DNA from: Vibrio casei
Lineage (GTDB): Bacteria > Pseudomonadota > Gammaproteobacteria > Enterobacterales > Vibrionaceae
Assembly: GCF_002218025.2 (NCBI RefSeq)
Contig: NZ_AP018680.1
Span: 1,736,001 to 1,800,000 of the forward strand
Reading direction: 5' to 3'
DNA length: 64,000 bases
The notes under the pieces were generated by a model, which had not been told where the DNA came from, did not search any database, and saw only the letters and a program-made list of their open reading frames with translations. The translations under genes were made by a program, and so were the position numbers. This document shows, one piece after another, positions 7,501 through 18,532 of this stretch. Numbering within the stretch: the first letter of the stretch is position 1; each line of letters begins with the position of its first letter.

Positions 7501-10500
7501 ATGAAAAGAATGTTGATCAACGCAACTCAAAAAGAAGAGTTGCGCGTCGCATTAGTTGATGGTCAGAAACTGTTTGATTTAGACATCGAGAGTCCTGGAC
7601 ATGAATCTAAAAAAGCTAACATATATAAAGGCCGTATCACACGTGTTGAACCAAGTTTAGAAGCTGCATTTGTAGACTATGGTGCTGACCGTCACGGTTT
7701 CCTCCCTCTTAAAGAAATTGCCCGCGACTACTTCCCTGCTGGTTACACCTATCAAGGCCGTCCGAACATTAAAGAAGTTCTAAAAGAAGGCCAAGAAGTT
7801 ATCGTACAAGTAGAAAAAGAAGAACGTGGTCAAAAAGGTGCTGCATTAACTACCTTTATTTCTTTAGCAGGTAGCTACCTAGTTCTTATGCCAAATAATC
7901 CTCGTGCTGGTGGTATTTCTCGCCGCATTGAAGGTGATGAACGCACTCAATTAAAAGCAGCATTAAGTACTCTTGAATTACCACAAGGCATGGGCTTGAT
8001 TGTCCGTACTGCTGGCGTTGGTAAAAGTGCTGAAGAGCTTGAATGGGATTTAAACATCCTATTAAAACACTGGGGAGCGATAAAAGAAGCTTCTGAGACT
8101 GAGTCTGCACCGTTTTTAATTCATCAAGAAAGTAACGTTATTGTACGTGCTATCCGTGACTATCTACGTCGTGATATTGGTGAAATCTTAATTGATAGCA
8201 ACACCATTTATGAACGAGCTCGTGATCATATCCAATTGGTTCGTCCAGATTTCGTTTCTCGTGTTAAAAAATACGATGGCGATGTACCACTATTTAGTCA
8301 TTACCAAATCGAGAGCCAAATTGAATCGGCTTTCCAACGTGAAGTACGCCTGCCTTCTGGTGGTTCAATTGTTATCGACCCAACCGAGGCCCTAACCTCT
8401 ATTGATATCAACTCTGCTCGTGCAACAAAAGGCGGAGATATTGAAGAGACAGCGCTCAATACCAACCTTGAAGCAGCGGATGAAATAGCTCGTCAATTAC
8501 GCCTTCGTGACTTAGGTGGTCTAGTGGTTATCGACTTCATTGATATGACGCCCGTTCGTCATCAACGTGAAGTAGAAACTCGCATGCGTGAAGCGGTAAG
8601 AATGGATCGAGCTCGCGTACAAATTGGCCGGATCTCTCGTTTCGGTTTATTAGAAATGTCACGTCAACGCCTTAGCCCATCATTAGCAGAAGCAAGCCAT
8701 CATATTTGCCCTCGCTGTACTGGTACTGGTGTTGTACGTGATAACGAATCATTAGCACTCTCTGTTCTTCGTTTAATTGAAGAAGAAGCATTAAAAGATA
8801 ATAGTTCACAAGTACTGGCCGTTGTTCCTGTATCGATTGCGTCCTACTTATTAAATGAAAAACGTAAGTCAATTCAGCATATTGAAAAACATCAAGATGT
8901 AAACATCATTGTTGTACCAAATGCTGATATGGAAACACCTCACTTTGAAGTCGTTCGTTTACGTGATGGTGAAGAACATCAAATTTTGTCTTATCTAATG
9001 CCTCAACGTATCGAAGCATTTAAAGAAGCAGAAAGCAAAGAACCTGTTGTTTCAGATCTTAAGCCTCGTCGTATCGAAGAACCTATGCTGAAAGGCTTTG
9101 CACCATCTAGTGCTCCTGCTCCAACCCCAACAGCAGCCCCTACTGCAAAAACTCAAACAATAGAGAAACAATCTGAATCATCGGGGATTGGCGGTATTTT
9201 TAAAGCCATCGGTAACTTCTTATTTGGCTCAAATGATAAAGCTGACGAAGTCACGTCAACTGAAGATAAAGCTCCTGCGACACAAAATCGCCAGCGCAAT
9301 GATCAGCAACGCGATAACCGTCGTCGTAATAATCGTGACCGCAATGAAAGAAGCAATGAGCAGCGTAAACGTCGTAAACCTCGTACAGAAACACTCGAAG
9401 ATAAACAACAAACGGAAGTAAAGGCACCACAAGCTGAAATCCGTAACGAGAAAAAACGCAAGCCAAAACAAGACAAGAAGCCAAGTAAAACAACATCAAA
9501 AGTTGTAGAACAAGGCCAACAACTTGCCGCTGAAGCACAAACAGTTAAGCCTGAAATCGCTTCGAATGAAGAAAAAACCGTTCAAATTAAGCAACGTCGC
9601 CAACGTCGTCAAATGAAGAAAAAGGTACGTGTGAGCGAACAGGTTACAGAAGCTGAAGAAACGGCCGTTCAAGAGCTAGTGATTGCTGAAGATACAGCGA
9701 ACACCGTTCCTGAAGTCGATACATCAGAGAAAGAAGACGGCCAACAACGTCGTAATCGCCGTTCACCACGTCATCTTCGTGCAAGCGGTCAACGTCGTCG
9801 TCGTACTCGTGATCGTCGCCCTAACCCGTACCGTCTCCGCACTGGCGGTGTAGCATCACCAGAAATGGCGATGGGTAAAGTTTGGCCTCAATATGTGCCG
9901 CCAGAAAAAAACACACACAAAGAAAAAGCTGTGACAGAATCAGTTGAAGCGCCTAAAAAAGAACCAGTAGCTCTTGGTGGTTTTGCTTTCCCTGAAATGT
10001 CTATGGGAAAAATCATCATCTCTCGCTTTGTCGATACACAAAGATCAGAAGTAGTTGAAGACAAACGACAACACGATGATGTGAAAGTAGCGGATCAAAC
10101 GAACATTGCAGCAGCCAATATCCCTGCTGTAACTGAAAAACACATTGAAGCGGTCGAGATTGAAGAGACAGTATCAAACGAATCCATCACTCATGCTGAA
10201 ACTGATGTCCAAGCCAATGCTGATGTAAATGTAAATAAAACGATAGAAGAGCCAGTTGTTCTTTCAGCAGAAATTACGCAAGTAACGGAAACTAAAAAAG
10301 CAGAAGTTAAAGCGAAAATTACAGCTCCGAAAGCGACAAAGGCAAATGCATTACAAGTGAAATCACACGTAAGTGCCCCGATGGCAAAAGCATCAGGTAC
10401 TGGTAAATTAAATGAAATCACTGTTGTTGCCGCCTCTTTCCGTTACGTTGAGTTTTCTGGGAAATCAGCCGGTAGCCAAGCGGCTTCTGGACAGTCATCT

Positions 10501-10530
10501 TCTGGCATGTCAAAAACATTAAGCGACTAA
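7501..10530 (+). CDS. rne: ribonuclease E
   Basis: 1009-residue endoribonuclease and scaffold of the RNA degradosome on the inner membrane. The catalytic half (about 1-500) has an S1 domain and the DNase I-like core with IDINSARAT and VVIDFID, plus the zinc-link CPRC at about 403-406. Then come a membrane-anchoring amphipathic helix ([15 protein letters not shown]), an Arg-rich RNA-binding stretch ([16 protein letters not shown]) and acidic disordered sequence. The tail holds two related motifs, [14 protein letters not shown] (782-795) and [14 protein letters not shown] (826-839); the first matches the E. coli enolase-binding segment. I chose the ATG at 7501 ([10 protein letters not shown]) since it equals the E. 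coli start; upstream in-frame codons belong to the leader. Confidence 0.97.
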   Translation: MKRMLINATQKEELRVALVDGQKLFDLDIESPGHESKKANIYKGRITRVEPSLEAAFVDYGADRHGFLPLKEIARDYFPAGYTYQGRPNIKEVLKEGQEVIVQVEKEERGQKGAALTTFISLAGSYLVLMPNNPRAGGISRRIEGDERTQLKAALSTLELPQGMGLIVRTAGVGKSAEELEWDLNILLKHWGAIKEASETESAPFLIHQESNVIVRAIRDYLRRDIGEILIDSNTIYERARDHIQLVRPDFVSRVKKYDGDVPLFSHYQIESQIESAFQREVRLPSGGSIVIDPTEALTSIDINSARATKGGDIEETALNTNLEAADEIARQLRLRDLGGLVVIDFIDMTPVRHQREVETRMREAVRMDRARVQIGRISRFGLLEMSRQRLSPSLAEASHHICPRCTGTGVVRDNESLALSVLRLIEEEALKDNSSQVLAVVPVSIASYLLNEKRKSIQHIEKHQDVNIIVVPNADMETPHFEVVRLRDGEEHQILSYLMPQRIEAFKEAESKEPVVSDLKPRRIEEPMLKGFAPSSAPAPTPTAAPTAKTQTIEKQSESSGIGGIFKAIGNFLFGSNDKADEVTSTEDKAPATQNRQRNDQQRDNRRRNNRDRNERSNEQRKRRKPRTETLEDKQQTEVKAPQAEIRNEKKRKPKQDKKPSKTTSKVVEQGQQLAAEAQTVKPEIASNEEKTVQIKQRRQRRQMKKKVRVSEQVTEAEETAVQELVIAEDTANTVPEVDTSEKEDGQQRRNRRSPRHLRASGQRRRRTRDRRPNPYRLRTGGVASPEMAMGKVWPQYVPPEKNTHKEKAVTESVEAPKKEPVALGGFAFPEMSMGKIIISRFVDTQRSEVVEDKRQHDDVKVADQTNIAAANIPAVTEKHIEAVEIEETVSNESITHAETDVQANADVNVNKTIEEPVVLSAEITQVTETKKAEVKAKITAPKATKANALQVKSHVSAPMAKASGTGKLNEITVVAASFRYVEFSGKSAGSQAASGQSSSGMSKTLSD

Positions 10531-10552
10531 ATATAGTTGTTACCCTAATATA

Positions 10553-10583
10553 AATAAGGCCACATAATGTGGCCTTATTTTTT
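10553..10583 (+). terminator. rne terminator
   Basis: 12-bp arms (10553-10564 and 10568-10579), 3-nt loop, then a run of T to 10583. A strong intrinsic terminator 22 bp after the rne stop. Confidence 0.9.
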
Positions 10584-10848
10584 CTTTGTAAATACGCTAG
10601 AGCACAACAGCGATCATCACCAGTTCGATTAATTATACCGTGAATATTGCATTTATGGTTTCTTAGAATTCAGCTTGCAGAAGCAGTTGCAGTTTTTTCA
10701 ACCATTCTGTAACATCCGTCAACAATTTTACACGTGCTTTTTACCGATTAGACGTTGATGCCTTTTTATACTGGCTTTACTGCTTGTATTACTTCCACTT
10801 TATTTAATTGGTATAAGCCATTATTCCTTTACTATTAACTGAGTACCC
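10584..10848. other. rne-SulP intergenic region
   Basis: AT-rich and probably holding the promoter of the SulP gene, but I found no convincing -35/-10 pair and no open reading frame with a ribosome site. Confidence 0.4.
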
Positions 10849-12408
10849 ATGTTCGAATTTCCACAAATATCTAGCCAATCTATTAAAAATGATGTGCTGT
10901 CCGGTTTAACGGTTGCCCTTGCCCTAGTACCTGAAGCCGTTGCTTTTGCTTTTGTGGCTGGAGTTGATCCAATGATTGGCCTGTATGCCGCTTTTATTAT
11001 GGGCTTAATGACGTCCATTTTTGGTGGCCGCCCAGGGATGATTTCGGGTGCAACCGGTGCAACTGCCGTTGTTATGGTCAGCCTCGTTGCCGTTCACGGA
11101 GTGCAGTATCTATTTGCTGCTGTTTTATTAGTTGGTGCCATTCAAATCCTCGCTGGTTTATTAAAGCTAGGAAAATTTATCCGTATTGTTCCTCATCCTG
11201 TCATGATTGGCTTTGTTAACGGTTTGGCGATTGTTATCTTTATGGCTCAATTAAGCCAGTTCAAGTCACCTGATATGAATGGTGTTATGAATTGGTTACC
11301 ACAAGGACAAATGATGATTATGTTAGGCCTTGTGGCCTTAACGATGGCTATCATTCACTTTTTACCTAAACTGACCAAAGCCGTTCCTTCTTCATTAGTC
11401 GCTATTGTTGCCGTCACAGCCATTACGCAAATATTTAATTTGGATACCCGCACGGTCGTGGACTTTCTTCGCACCATGTCTGGTGATGTGAATGCGACTT
11501 TAGCTGGTGAATTACCAACATTTTCAATTCCAGCTGTTCCATTTAATTTAGAAACCTTACAAATCATTTTCCCATACGCTTTGATTATTGCCGCTATTGG
11601 CTTGATTGAATCATTATTAACACTCACGGTTGTCGATGAAATGACCAATACTCGCGGTAAAGGTAATCGCGAATGTATTGGGCAAGGGCTAGGTAACTTA
11701 ACGTGTTCTATGTTTGGTGCAATGGGTGGCTGCGCAATGATAGGCCAATCGATGATCAACATTAATTCTGGTGGACGCAGTCGTCTTTCTGGTATTACTG
11801 CCGCTATAGCTCTACTTTGCTTTATCTTGTTCACAGCCGCATGGATTGAAATGATCCCACTCGCTGCTTTAGTCGGTGTAATGTTTATGGTTGTCATTGG
11901 CACATTTGAATGGGCAACCTTTAAGCTTGCTCGCCGAGTACCAAAACAAGACTTCTTTATCATTATACTGGTCACTATCGTAACCGTTATGACTGACCTT
12001 GCCGTTGCTGTCGGTGTTGGTGTTGTTGCTTCTGCTTTAATGTTTGCTTGGCAGCATGCAAAACACATCAATGCAGTAACTAACATTAACGAAGAAGGAT
12101 CTAAAGTTTATCAAATTAATGGCCCTATTTTCTTTGGTTCAGCAGCTAACTTTACCGAATTATTCAATGCCGCAGATGACCCTATGGATATAATCGTAGA
12201 TTTCAGTCAATCGCGAGTTGTCGACCACTCCGCCATTGAAGCGATTGAAACCATTGCCGATCGCTACACGAAGCTAGGTAAAACACTTCATTTACGTCAC
12301 TTGAGTCAAGATTGCAAAACGCTTCTGCATAAAGCGGGTAGCTTAGTCGAAATAAACGTGAAAGAAGATCCAACGTATAAAGTCATTGATAATTTACTAG
12401 CCGATTAA
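10849..12408 (+). CDS. SulP family inorganic anion transporter
   Basis: 519-residue membrane protein of the SulP/SLC26 family: an N-terminal region of about 14 hydrophobic helices, beginning [17 protein letters not shown] and including [17 protein letters not shown] and [12 protein letters not shown], followed by a cytoplasmic STAS domain (about 420-510). Family members carry sulfate, bicarbonate or dicarboxylates. The compact length and overall pattern resemble bicarbonate/sulfate members, but the substrate cannot be read from sequence. It stands alone between two terminators. Confidence 0.9.
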   Translation: MFEFPQISSQSIKNDVLSGLTVALALVPEAVAFAFVAGVDPMIGLYAAFIMGLMTSIFGGRPGMISGATGATAVVMVSLVAVHGVQYLFAAVLLVGAIQILAGLLKLGKFIRIVPHPVMIGFVNGLAIVIFMAQLSQFKSPDMNGVMNWLPQGQMMIMLGLVALTMAIIHFLPKLTKAVPSSLVAIVAVTAITQIFNLDTRTVVDFLRTMSGDVNATLAGELPTFSIPAVPFNLETLQIIFPYALIIAAIGLIESLLTLTVVDEMTNTRGKGNRECIGQGLGNLTCSMFGAMGGCAMIGQSMININSGGRSRLSGITAAIALLCFILFTAAWIEMIPLAALVGVMFMVVIGTFEWATFKLARRVPKQDFFIIILVTIVTVMTDLAVAVGVGVVASALMFAWQHAKHINAVTNINEEGSKVYQINGPIFFGSAANFTELFNAADDPMDIIVDFSQSRVVDHSAIEAIETIADRYTKLGKTLHLRHLSQDCKTLLHKAGSLVEINVKEDPTYKVIDNLLAD

Positions 12409-12439
12409 CTTTCAATCTTACAATCGTCTTTCCAATGCT

Positions 12440-12472
12440 AAAGCCCAACTTCAATGTTGGGCTTTCGTTTTT
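12440..12472 (+). terminator. SulP gene terminator
   Basis: AAAGCCCAAC (12440-12449), 6-nt loop, GTTGGGCTTT (12456-12465), then CGTTTTT. Confidence 0.88.
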
Positions 12473-12570
12473 CTGTCATACCTAAAATTCTTTTCTTTAT
12501 CATTTATCCGTATTTAAACTGCTCTTATTTCGCTATCATCTAAAAAACTCTGATATGGGACAATCTATCT

Positions 12571-13170
12571 ATGGCACAACAAAAACAAGATCGACACCAA
12601 GAACGTCAGCAAAAAATCAAACAAGAGGTAGATCAAAGAGTCGAAGCCGCTCAAGAAGAAAAAGGCCTCATACTTGTCATTACTGGTAATGGTAAAGGGA
12701 AAACTACCGCAGGATTTGGCACGATTGCACGTGCAGTTGGCCATGGTTTTAATTGTGCAGTAGCTCAGTTCATCAAAGGAACATGGGACAACGGTGAGAA
12801 AAATCTATTAGAAAAACTTGGCGTTGAATTTCAAGTCATGGCGACAGGTTTTACATGGGAAACTCAAGATAAAGAAGGCGATACATTAGCAGCTCAAAAA
12901 ATCTGGCAAGAGTGTAAACGTATGCTTAAAGATGATTCCCTCAATGTTATTTTATTGGATGAAATAACCTATATGGTCACTTATGGTTATATTGATTTAG
13001 ATGAGGTATTAGAGGCTTTATCACAACGGCCAAAAATGCAATCGGTAGTATTAACAGGCCGGGCTGCCCATCGCCGCTTAATAGAAGCCGCCGATACCGT
13101 ATCTGAAGTAAGGAATGTAAAACATGCTTTTGACGCTGGAGTCAAAGCATTAAAAGGCGTTGATTGGTAA
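12571..13170 (+). CDS. btuR: cob(I)yrinic acid a,c-diamide adenosyltransferase
   Basis: 199 residues. Adenosylates corrinoids with ATP (CobA/CobO/BtuR type), giving the coenzyme form of B12. P-loop GNGKGKTT lies near residues 36-43; FIKGTW, the VILLDEITYMVTYGYID strand and LTGRAAHRRLIEAADTVSEV are family hallmarks. The first 25 residues are charged and helical, as in the family. A lone gene, not next to other cobalamin genes, so it probably serves salvage. Confidence 0.93.
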   Translation: MAQQKQDRHQERQQKIKQEVDQRVEAAQEEKGLILVITGNGKGKTTAGFGTIARAVGHGFNCAVAQFIKGTWDNGEKNLLEKLGVEFQVMATGFTWETQDKEGDTLAAQKIWQECKRMLKDDSLNVILLDEITYMVTYGYIDLDEVLEALSQRPKMQSVVLTGRAAHRRLIEAADTVSEVRNVKHAFDAGVKALKGVDW

Positions 13171-13176
13171 ATATTC

Positions 13177-13217
13177 AAAAAGGAGTCAGGATGCTTTATA
13201 TTAAAAAGCCTGACTCC
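13177..13217 (-). terminator. asmA terminator
   Basis: 9-bp arms GGAGTCAGG (13182-13190) and CCTGACTCC (13209-13217). On the minus strand the hairpin is followed directly by TTTTT (13177-13181). The loop is long (18 nt) but may pair internally (CTTT/AAAG). Confidence 0.75.
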
Positions 13218-13303
13218 GGTAAAATACCGAAATCAGGCCTGAAAGCAGCTAATCAGAAATGTCCAACGCTAATTGATCACTTCACATTTTATAGGTTAAG
13301 TGA

Positions 13304-15484
13304 TTACTTAAATAAATTATTGAGTAAATCACCAGCAGCTTTTTTTACATCATCATTCTTATCAGAATCTTTCCCACCTAATAATTTATCAATGCTTCTA
13401 TCCACTTCTTTTTTTGCTTTTCCCTTCGCTTCATCAATTTTTTCTTTGGCTTTTTGCTTTGTTTGTTCATCTAAAGCCGCGTTTAAATCAGGGCGAATCT
13501 TAGGCTCAGTCCACGAACCCTTAATACTGATAGGTAGGGTAATATCTTTTAGATCGTTGGTATCCTTACCACCTTGACCTTTTAGCGTCCCTACAATCGA
13601 TGTTTTCACCAAGAAGTCAACGGTTTCATTCACGTAATTTGCTTCACCATTTCCTAAGATACGTAATAAAGGTGATTGCAATGCCAAGTTATTGGTTTTC
13701 ATTACGCCTTTTGATAAATTCATTGTCGTGGTTAAGGCGCTGAAATCTGTTTTCTTCACCGTATCAGCTTCGGCTTTTTTACCGTTAAAAATGGCTTGTA
13801 CTGCTCTAATCTCATGCGCGACGTTGACACCATAAAGTGATCCGTCCGCAAAGTTAATGTTAATCACACCCGCAAGATTTTGTTTCGCTTTATCAGTAAT
13901 TAAGCTCCGACCGGTAAGATCCGCTTTAATATTCCCGGTACCTGAAACAAAATCCATGTCCGCAATATCTTTAAGTAAAGGCTGCACTTTCACACCTTTT
14001 ACTTCACTGCCAAGAGTATAAGTGGGTATATTTTTACGCGCATCAATACGAGCCTTAGCACTAACAGAGCCGTCATATAAATTAGCGGCAAGTTGCTGCA
14101 AATCAATCACACCTCTGTTGACGGTAAATTGAGTGACTACATTCTGCATTTTTGCATTACTGGCTGTCAGTTTATCAATTGAAATTTTACCCTTAACATC
14201 CAAAGTACGTGTCACGGTTAAATCAGGTTCATTTTGTACCGTATTACTATCCGTTTTAGCTGTCACTTTACCTGTAGACTTTGGTTCGCTTGAAGACTTA
14301 CCACTATCCATTTGCTTTAAGAGCGCATCCACGTTGATTTCAGGACTATGTAAATCAAACTCTACTTTAGGGATGGTTGAAGCAAGACTAACTTGAGAAC
14401 TTCCATCAAATACCAACTCGTTGATACCAAGCTTCTTCAATGCAATATTCAAATATTGCTTTGTGAGGTCAAAGCTCACATTTGATACCATATCAATCGC
14501 AATCGGGCTCAATGGTAATGCTTTACCGTCAATCTTCCCTTTTACTGTCATATTATCTAAACGAACTGATGATATTTCTTTGTTCACGGTCAACAATGCC
14601 GTTTGGTTCAGATCAATATTCATGTTAGAAACTTGACCTTTTATACCTACTTCCATGTTATTTGCATAATCAGACTTAAAAGTGTCTAAATTGAAGGTCA
14701 ATTTTTCAATGTTAGTTGAAACATCTTTAAATTTGGCTTCAATTTGTGTTTTTTGAAGTTCATAATCCGTCAAATCTGTGGATACTTTAAATTCAGTGTC
14801 ACCAGCAGCGGAAAAAATCTGTTGGTTATTTTTTCCTTTGATATTGAATTCAGCTTTACTCCATTCATTAAATTTAAATTCAGATAATGCAAAATTAACA
14901 TCAGAAAGGGACAAATCAGAACCATTTTTATCATCAAGCATTTGCAATTTAGCATTATTAACGGTAATACCCGCTAAACTTACTTGCCATGGAGAATCTA
15001 ATCCTTCGCTGGTTCCACTAACACTCGTTGAATCTGGCTGAGCAGGAACACTAGCATCTGGAGAAGTGCCGTTAATTGCATTCTCTTCAACCGATTGCTT
15101 AACAAGATCTAAATTAGAACGGCCATCTTTTAGTGTTTGAATAAAAATATCCGCACCATTTAATGTGACATTACCAATATCAAGCTTTCTCTCGAGTAAA
15201 GGTAGCACCGAAATATCTAATGCCGCATCGTCAATTTTTACCACTTGATCCTGCTTGAAACCATTTGGGTTAAGAACTTGAGTCTTGCCAATGCTAAATC
15301 CAATATGCGGGAAAAAGCTCCAACTAATATCACCGTCAATGACAAGATCAAATCCAGTCTGAGCTTTCGCTTGTTCGATAATAAGTGGCTTAAATTGATT
15401 TGGATTAACAAACAGAACTAACGCTAGAATGGCAATCAAAATAGCAGCAATAGGAATAGAGATAATTATGAGTATTTTTTTCAT
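13304..15484 (-). CDS. asmA: AsmA family outer-membrane assembly protein
   Basis: 726 residues. One N-terminal membrane helix (MKKILIIISIPIAAILIAILALVLFV, about 1-25), then a large periplasmic region rich in beta strands with the AsmA start NPNQFKPLIIEQAKAQTGFDLVIDGDISWSFFPHIG. AsmA proteins are thought to help lipid transport between membranes. It is longer than E. coli AsmA (617 residues), mostly through a middle Ser/Lys/Thr-rich insert. I take the ATG at 15484 because GAGG lies 7 nt upstream; the open frame extends 39 codons further without a ribosome site. It follows dcd as in E. coli. Confidence 0.92.
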   Translation of the reverse strand: MKKILIIISIPIAAILIAILALVLFVNPNQFKPLIIEQAKAQTGFDLVIDGDISWSFFPHIGFSIGKTQVLNPNGFKQDQVVKIDDAALDISVLPLLERKLDIGNVTLNGADIFIQTLKDGRSNLDLVKQSVEENAINGTSPDASVPAQPDSTSVSGTSEGLDSPWQVSLAGITVNNAKLQMLDDKNGSDLSLSDVNFALSEFKFNEWSKAEFNIKGKNNQQIFSAAGDTEFKVSTDLTDYELQKTQIEAKFKDVSTNIEKLTFNLDTFKSDYANNMEVGIKGQVSNMNIDLNQTALLTVNKEISSVRLDNMTVKGKIDGKALPLSPIAIDMVSNVSFDLTKQYLNIALKKLGINELVFDGSSQVSLASTIPKVEFDLHSPEINVDALLKQMDSGKSSSEPKSTGKVTAKTDSNTVQNEPDLTVTRTLDVKGKISIDKLTASNAKMQNVVTQFTVNRGVIDLQQLAANLYDGSVSAKARIDARKNIPTYTLGSEVKGVKVQPLLKDIADMDFVSGTGNIKADLTGRSLITDKAKQNLAGVININFADGSLYGVNVAHEIRAVQAIFNGKKAEADTVKKTDFSALTTTMNLSKGVMKTNNLALQSPLLRILGNGEANYVNETVDFLVKTSIVGTLKGQGGKDTNDLKDITLPISIKGSWTEPKIRPDLNAALDEQTKQKAKEKIDEAKGKAKKEVDRSIDKLLGGKDSDKNDDVKKAAGDLLNNLFK

Positions 15485-15577
15485 GGGATCCCTCGCACAA
15501 AATATGACAGGAAGTAACGTTAATAATATAGCAAACCCTACTTCAGTTTGGTAAGGCGAGTCATATAGATAAATTAA

Positions 15578-15609
15578 AGCTGTGCTGAGGCGAATACCCA
15601 AACACAGCT
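15578..15609 (-). terminator. possible dcd terminator
   Basis: AGCTGTG (15578-15584) pairs with CACAGCT (15603-15609) across an 18-nt loop; on the minus strand TTTAATTTA follows. It is weak. Confidence 0.4.
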
Positions 15610-15623
15610 ATTCTACGTAACCT

Positions 15624-16205
15624 TTAATCTTCATTTATGCGGCTTGCTACCGCACCTTGTTGATTTTTATATTTGGCATTATCACGTTTGTTATACGGCT
15701 TATCTGCATCACCTGATAAAACTTCAAAGCTCAATGCGCCAATCGGCATCATCGGCTTAAGGGCAAGAGGTAAACGACCAGAATTATAAAATTCAAGAAC
15801 GATACGCCCAGACCAGCCAGGATCAATACGATGTGCGGTTACATGCACCATTAAGCCTAAGCGAGCAAGCGACGAACGGCCATCTAACCAACCAACAATA
15901 TTGGCAGGTAAATCAACCGATTCATGAGTCACAGCTAAAGCTAACTGGCCAGGATGAAGGTAAAATTCTCCATCATCTGAAATATCAATTTCATCACTCA
16001 TTACTTTTTCAAGTTGAGCTGTCACTTGCTCTTTCTTACCCGACAAATCAATATATGGCGCACTATGATCGTTGAATACTCTAAACTTATGACCTAACCG
16101 TACGTCGACAGTTAAACCACTAATACTTTCCTCCGACGGAGCTGGCGTGATGGTTATTTTTCCTTCTGCCAAATATTTTTTTATATCCCTATCGCACAAT
16201 CTCAC
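15624..16205 (-). CDS. dcd: dCTP deaminase
   Basis: 193 residues. Deaminates dCTP to dUTP, the main thymidylate source in gammaproteobacteria. [22 protein letters not shown] is the conserved active-site block, with the catalytic Glu in [22 protein letters not shown] is the standard start. It lies between udk and asmA, the same order as in E. coli. Confidence 0.97.
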   Translation of the reverse strand: MRLCDRDIKKYLAEGKITITPAPSEESISGLTVDVRLGHKFRVFNDHSAPYIDLSGKKEQVTAQLEKVMSDEIDISDDGEFYLHPGQLALAVTHESVDLPANIVGWLDGRSSLARLGLMVHVTAHRIDPGWSGRIVLEFYNSGRLPLALKPMMPIGALSFEVLSGDADKPYNKRDNAKYKNQQGAVASRINED

Positions 16206-16260
16206 AATTCAATCTCCTAAAGTCACTTTGCAAAGCACAAAGCTCTTAAAAATAGCCATA

Positions 16261-16917
16261 TTATGATTTTAGTAATTTCGCAATGTGTGCTTTTAATACA
16301 TCAATAGCAATGCGGTTTTTACCGCCCCGAGGGACAATAATATCAGCGTGTTGTTTAGATGGTTCAATAAATTGCATAAACATTGGACGAACAGTTTTCT
16401 GGTACTGCTTCAATACTGAATCCATAGTGCGTCCGCGTTCTTCAACATCACGTTTCACACGGCGTAGCAGACAAATATCTAGCGGTGTATCCATGAAAAC
16501 AGAGGCGTGCATTAGATTTCGTAAACGCGGTTCTGTGAGTAATAATATGCCTTCTAAAATGATCACTTTTTTAGGTGTCATTAACGTCGTATTTTCAGTC
16601 CGAGTATGTTCGGAATAGCTATACTCAGGAATATTCACCGACTCACCTTTCACAAGATGTTCAAGTTGCTCACACAATAAATCATGATCAAGCGCACTTG
16701 GGTGGTCATAGTTGGTTTTTACCCTTTCATCCATACTTAGATGACTTTGATCACGGTAATAGCAATCTTCAGTAATCACCCCAATTTGATGATCACCCAC
16801 TTTTGCTCGTAATTCTTTATATATGGTGCTCGCAATTAAGCTCTTCCCTGATGCCGATGCGCCGGCGATTCCTACGATGACGCATTTGTTTTTTTCAGGC
16901 ATTCGTTGTTCTGACAT
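16261..16917 (-). CDS. udk: uridine kinase
   Basis: Phosphorylates uridine and cytidine with ATP or GTP (pyrimidine salvage). P-loop [11 protein letters not shown] near the N-terminus, TEDCYYRD, the [12 protein letters not shown] substrate segment and the IILEGILLL strand are all present. I prefer the ATG at 16917 (218 residues); a GTG three codons upstream (16926) is possible and neither site is strong. A perfect TATAAT lies about 57 nt upstream. Confidence 0.95.
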   Translation of the reverse strand: MSEQRMPEKNKCVIVGIAGASASGKSLIASTIYKELRAKVGDHQIGVITEDCYYRDQSHLSMDERVKTNYDHPSALDHDLLCEQLEHLVKGESVNIPEYSYSEHTRTENTTLMTPKKVIILEGILLLTEPRLRNLMHASVFMDTPLDICLLRRVKRDVEERGRTMDSVLKQYQKTVRPMFMQFIEPSKQHADIIVPRGGKNRIAIDVLKAHIAKLLKS

Positions 16918-16973
16918 GTAAAGCACCCAAGCTCAATAATAACAGGACCCCCAGAGGGGAAATAAACCGCCTG

Positions 16974-16979
16974 ATTATA
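16974..16979 (-). promoter_or_regulatory. -10 box for udk
   Basis: Perfect TATAAT on the minus strand. No good -35 box is seen at the right distance. The transcript would begin with a short leader containing a CCCC-TCT-GGGG hairpin. Confidence 0.4.
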
Positions 16980-17200
16980 TACCTTTATGCATCAAAAAGG
17001 GAGTTTCCAATACACCTAATCGACGATAAAAAGTAGAAAAATAAGCGACTTTTCAGCACATAAAATCATCCATGTAGAAAAAGTAAGCATCAACGACTAA
17101 AAATGATTATTCACTTTAACCCCAGCAATAAAAAGAGTACCAAGAAAATAAGTACATTCTTTTTATCTATAGTAAGTATCGCGAAGTGTAAATGACTCCG

Positions 17201-18301
17201 TTATGTGACGTCAGTAAACATAATCGCATCAGACGCTGGCTCACCTTGCCAGAATAGGCGACAACCAACTTGGGCCGCTAACTCAATATAAATTTGTGCA
17301 TATTCACTATTTGGTTTGGCCGCAACCGTAGGATAACCATTATCGATATCGGCCCGTAAATCGATGTGAAGAGGAATTTGAGCAAGCAGAGCCAGATCCA
17401 TTTGTTGTGACATTTTTTCAGCACCGCCATGACCAAAAAGATCTTCATGATGCCCACAGTTAGAACAAATGTGGTAACTCATATTTTCAATAATGCCTAA
17501 GACAGGAACACCGACCTTATCAAACATATTCACCCCTTTAATTGCATCCGCAAGTGCAAGATCTTGGGGAGTCGTCACAATAAGTGCAGAAGTAACAGGA
17601 ATCTGCTGTGACAGAGTTAATTGAATGTCGCCCGTACCCGGTGGCATATCAATCACAAGGTAATCTAGATCAGGCCATAATGTTTCATTTAGAATCTGCG
17701 CTAATGCCTTTGACGCCATTGGCCCACGCCAAACCGCAGCATCACTTTCATCCACAAGATAGCCAATTGAATGAGTAAACAACCCATGCGCTTCAATTGG
17801 AGTCATCCATTTGTTATCAATTACCTTTGGTTTACTGCCTTTTGTACCCAGCATAAGTGGAACGGAAGGCCCGTAAATATCCGCATCAAGCAACCCAACT
17901 TTAGCGCCTAATTTATGCAATGCTAATGCAAAATTGACGGCCGTGGTTGATTTACCAACCCCGCCTTTGGCTGACGTGATCGCAATAATATTTTTTACTC
18001 CTTTCACAGGATTCCCGTGAGGCGTTTTCATTGTTTTGACTTGGGTACAAACGACAATTTCAGGCAAATCGTCATGAATTTTTTTTTGAACATCAATCCA
18101 GGACTGAAGTTGGCCTTGTAAACCTTGCCCATAAAAAGGTAATCGGATTTGAACTCTGCCATCTGCTAACACAGAAACTAACCCCGCCGTATCAGCCCAT
18201 TGTGGGATTAACTGTGGGTGTTCAAATTGATTAAGCCACTGACTTAACACAGAAGACGGTAACGAAGCACCTGATGATGAATACGAAGAAAATAGAGACA
18301 T
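17201..18301 (-). CDS. apbC: iron-sulfur cluster carrier ATPase ApbC (Mrp)
   Basis: 366-residue Mrp/NBP35-type P-loop ATPase delivering Fe-S clusters to target proteins in the cytoplasm. SAKGGVGKSTTAVNFALAL is the deviant Walker A, followed by GLLDADIYGPSVP. The CSNCG pair, about two thirds along, is the cluster-binding CxxC. An N-terminal DUF59-like part occupies the first 90 residues. GAGG precedes the ATG. It is divergent from metG, the arrangement of many enterobacteria. Confidence 0.95.
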   Translation of the reverse strand: MSLFSSYSSSGASLPSSVLSQWLNQFEHPQLIPQWADTAGLVSVLADGRVQIRLPFYGQGLQGQLQSWIDVQKKIHDDLPEIVVCTQVKTMKTPHGNPVKGVKNIIAITSAKGGVGKSTTAVNFALALHKLGAKVGLLDADIYGPSVPLMLGTKGSKPKVIDNKWMTPIEAHGLFTHSIGYLVDESDAAVWRGPMASKALAQILNETLWPDLDYLVIDMPPGTGDIQLTLSQQIPVTSALIVTTPQDLALADAIKGVNMFDKVGVPVLGIIENMSYHICSNCGHHEDLFGHGGAEKMSQQMDLALLAQIPLHIDLRADIDNGYPTVAAKPNSEYAQIYIELAAQVGCRLFWQGEPASDAIMFTDVT

Positions 18302-18434
18302 AAGACCTCAAATCATGAGTTGAATAAACTAATCCTAGCATCTTCGCCATTGAACCAGAACTATTTGGGTATATTGATGAAAAATATCATTGAATTCAAA
18401 CCTTGCACTTCTTGGAGTCATGGCCTGCATAAGG

Positions 18435-18464
18435 TAGAATCGGAGAAAGTCTCTGATTCGAATC
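18435..18464 (+). promoter_or_regulatory. structured metG leader segment
   Basis: A short hairpin, CGGAGA-AAG-TCTCTG (18441-18455, one G-T pair), runs directly into a perfect 10-bp palindrome GATTCGAATC (18455-18464), 69 bp before metG. The function is unknown. Confidence 0.35.
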
Positions 18465-18532
18465 CGTCTGGGTATGATAGAAAATCAATCTCAGCATCGA
18501 ACTCACCCCAGAATAAGAAGTGATGGATAAAA

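Noticed and set aside
13191..13577. Plus-strand open frame with an AGGAG site before its ATG
   Set aside because: The ATG and its site lie inside the asmA terminator hairpin, and most of the frame is antisense to the well-conserved asmA C-terminus.
18410..18480. tRNA-like TTCGAATCC sequence before metG
   Set aside because: The T stem does not pair, and no acceptor, D or anticodon stems can be formed around it.
18320..18523. 67-codon frame in the apbC-metG gap
   Set aside because: No ribosome site; it covers the expected divergent promoters and the leader of metG.
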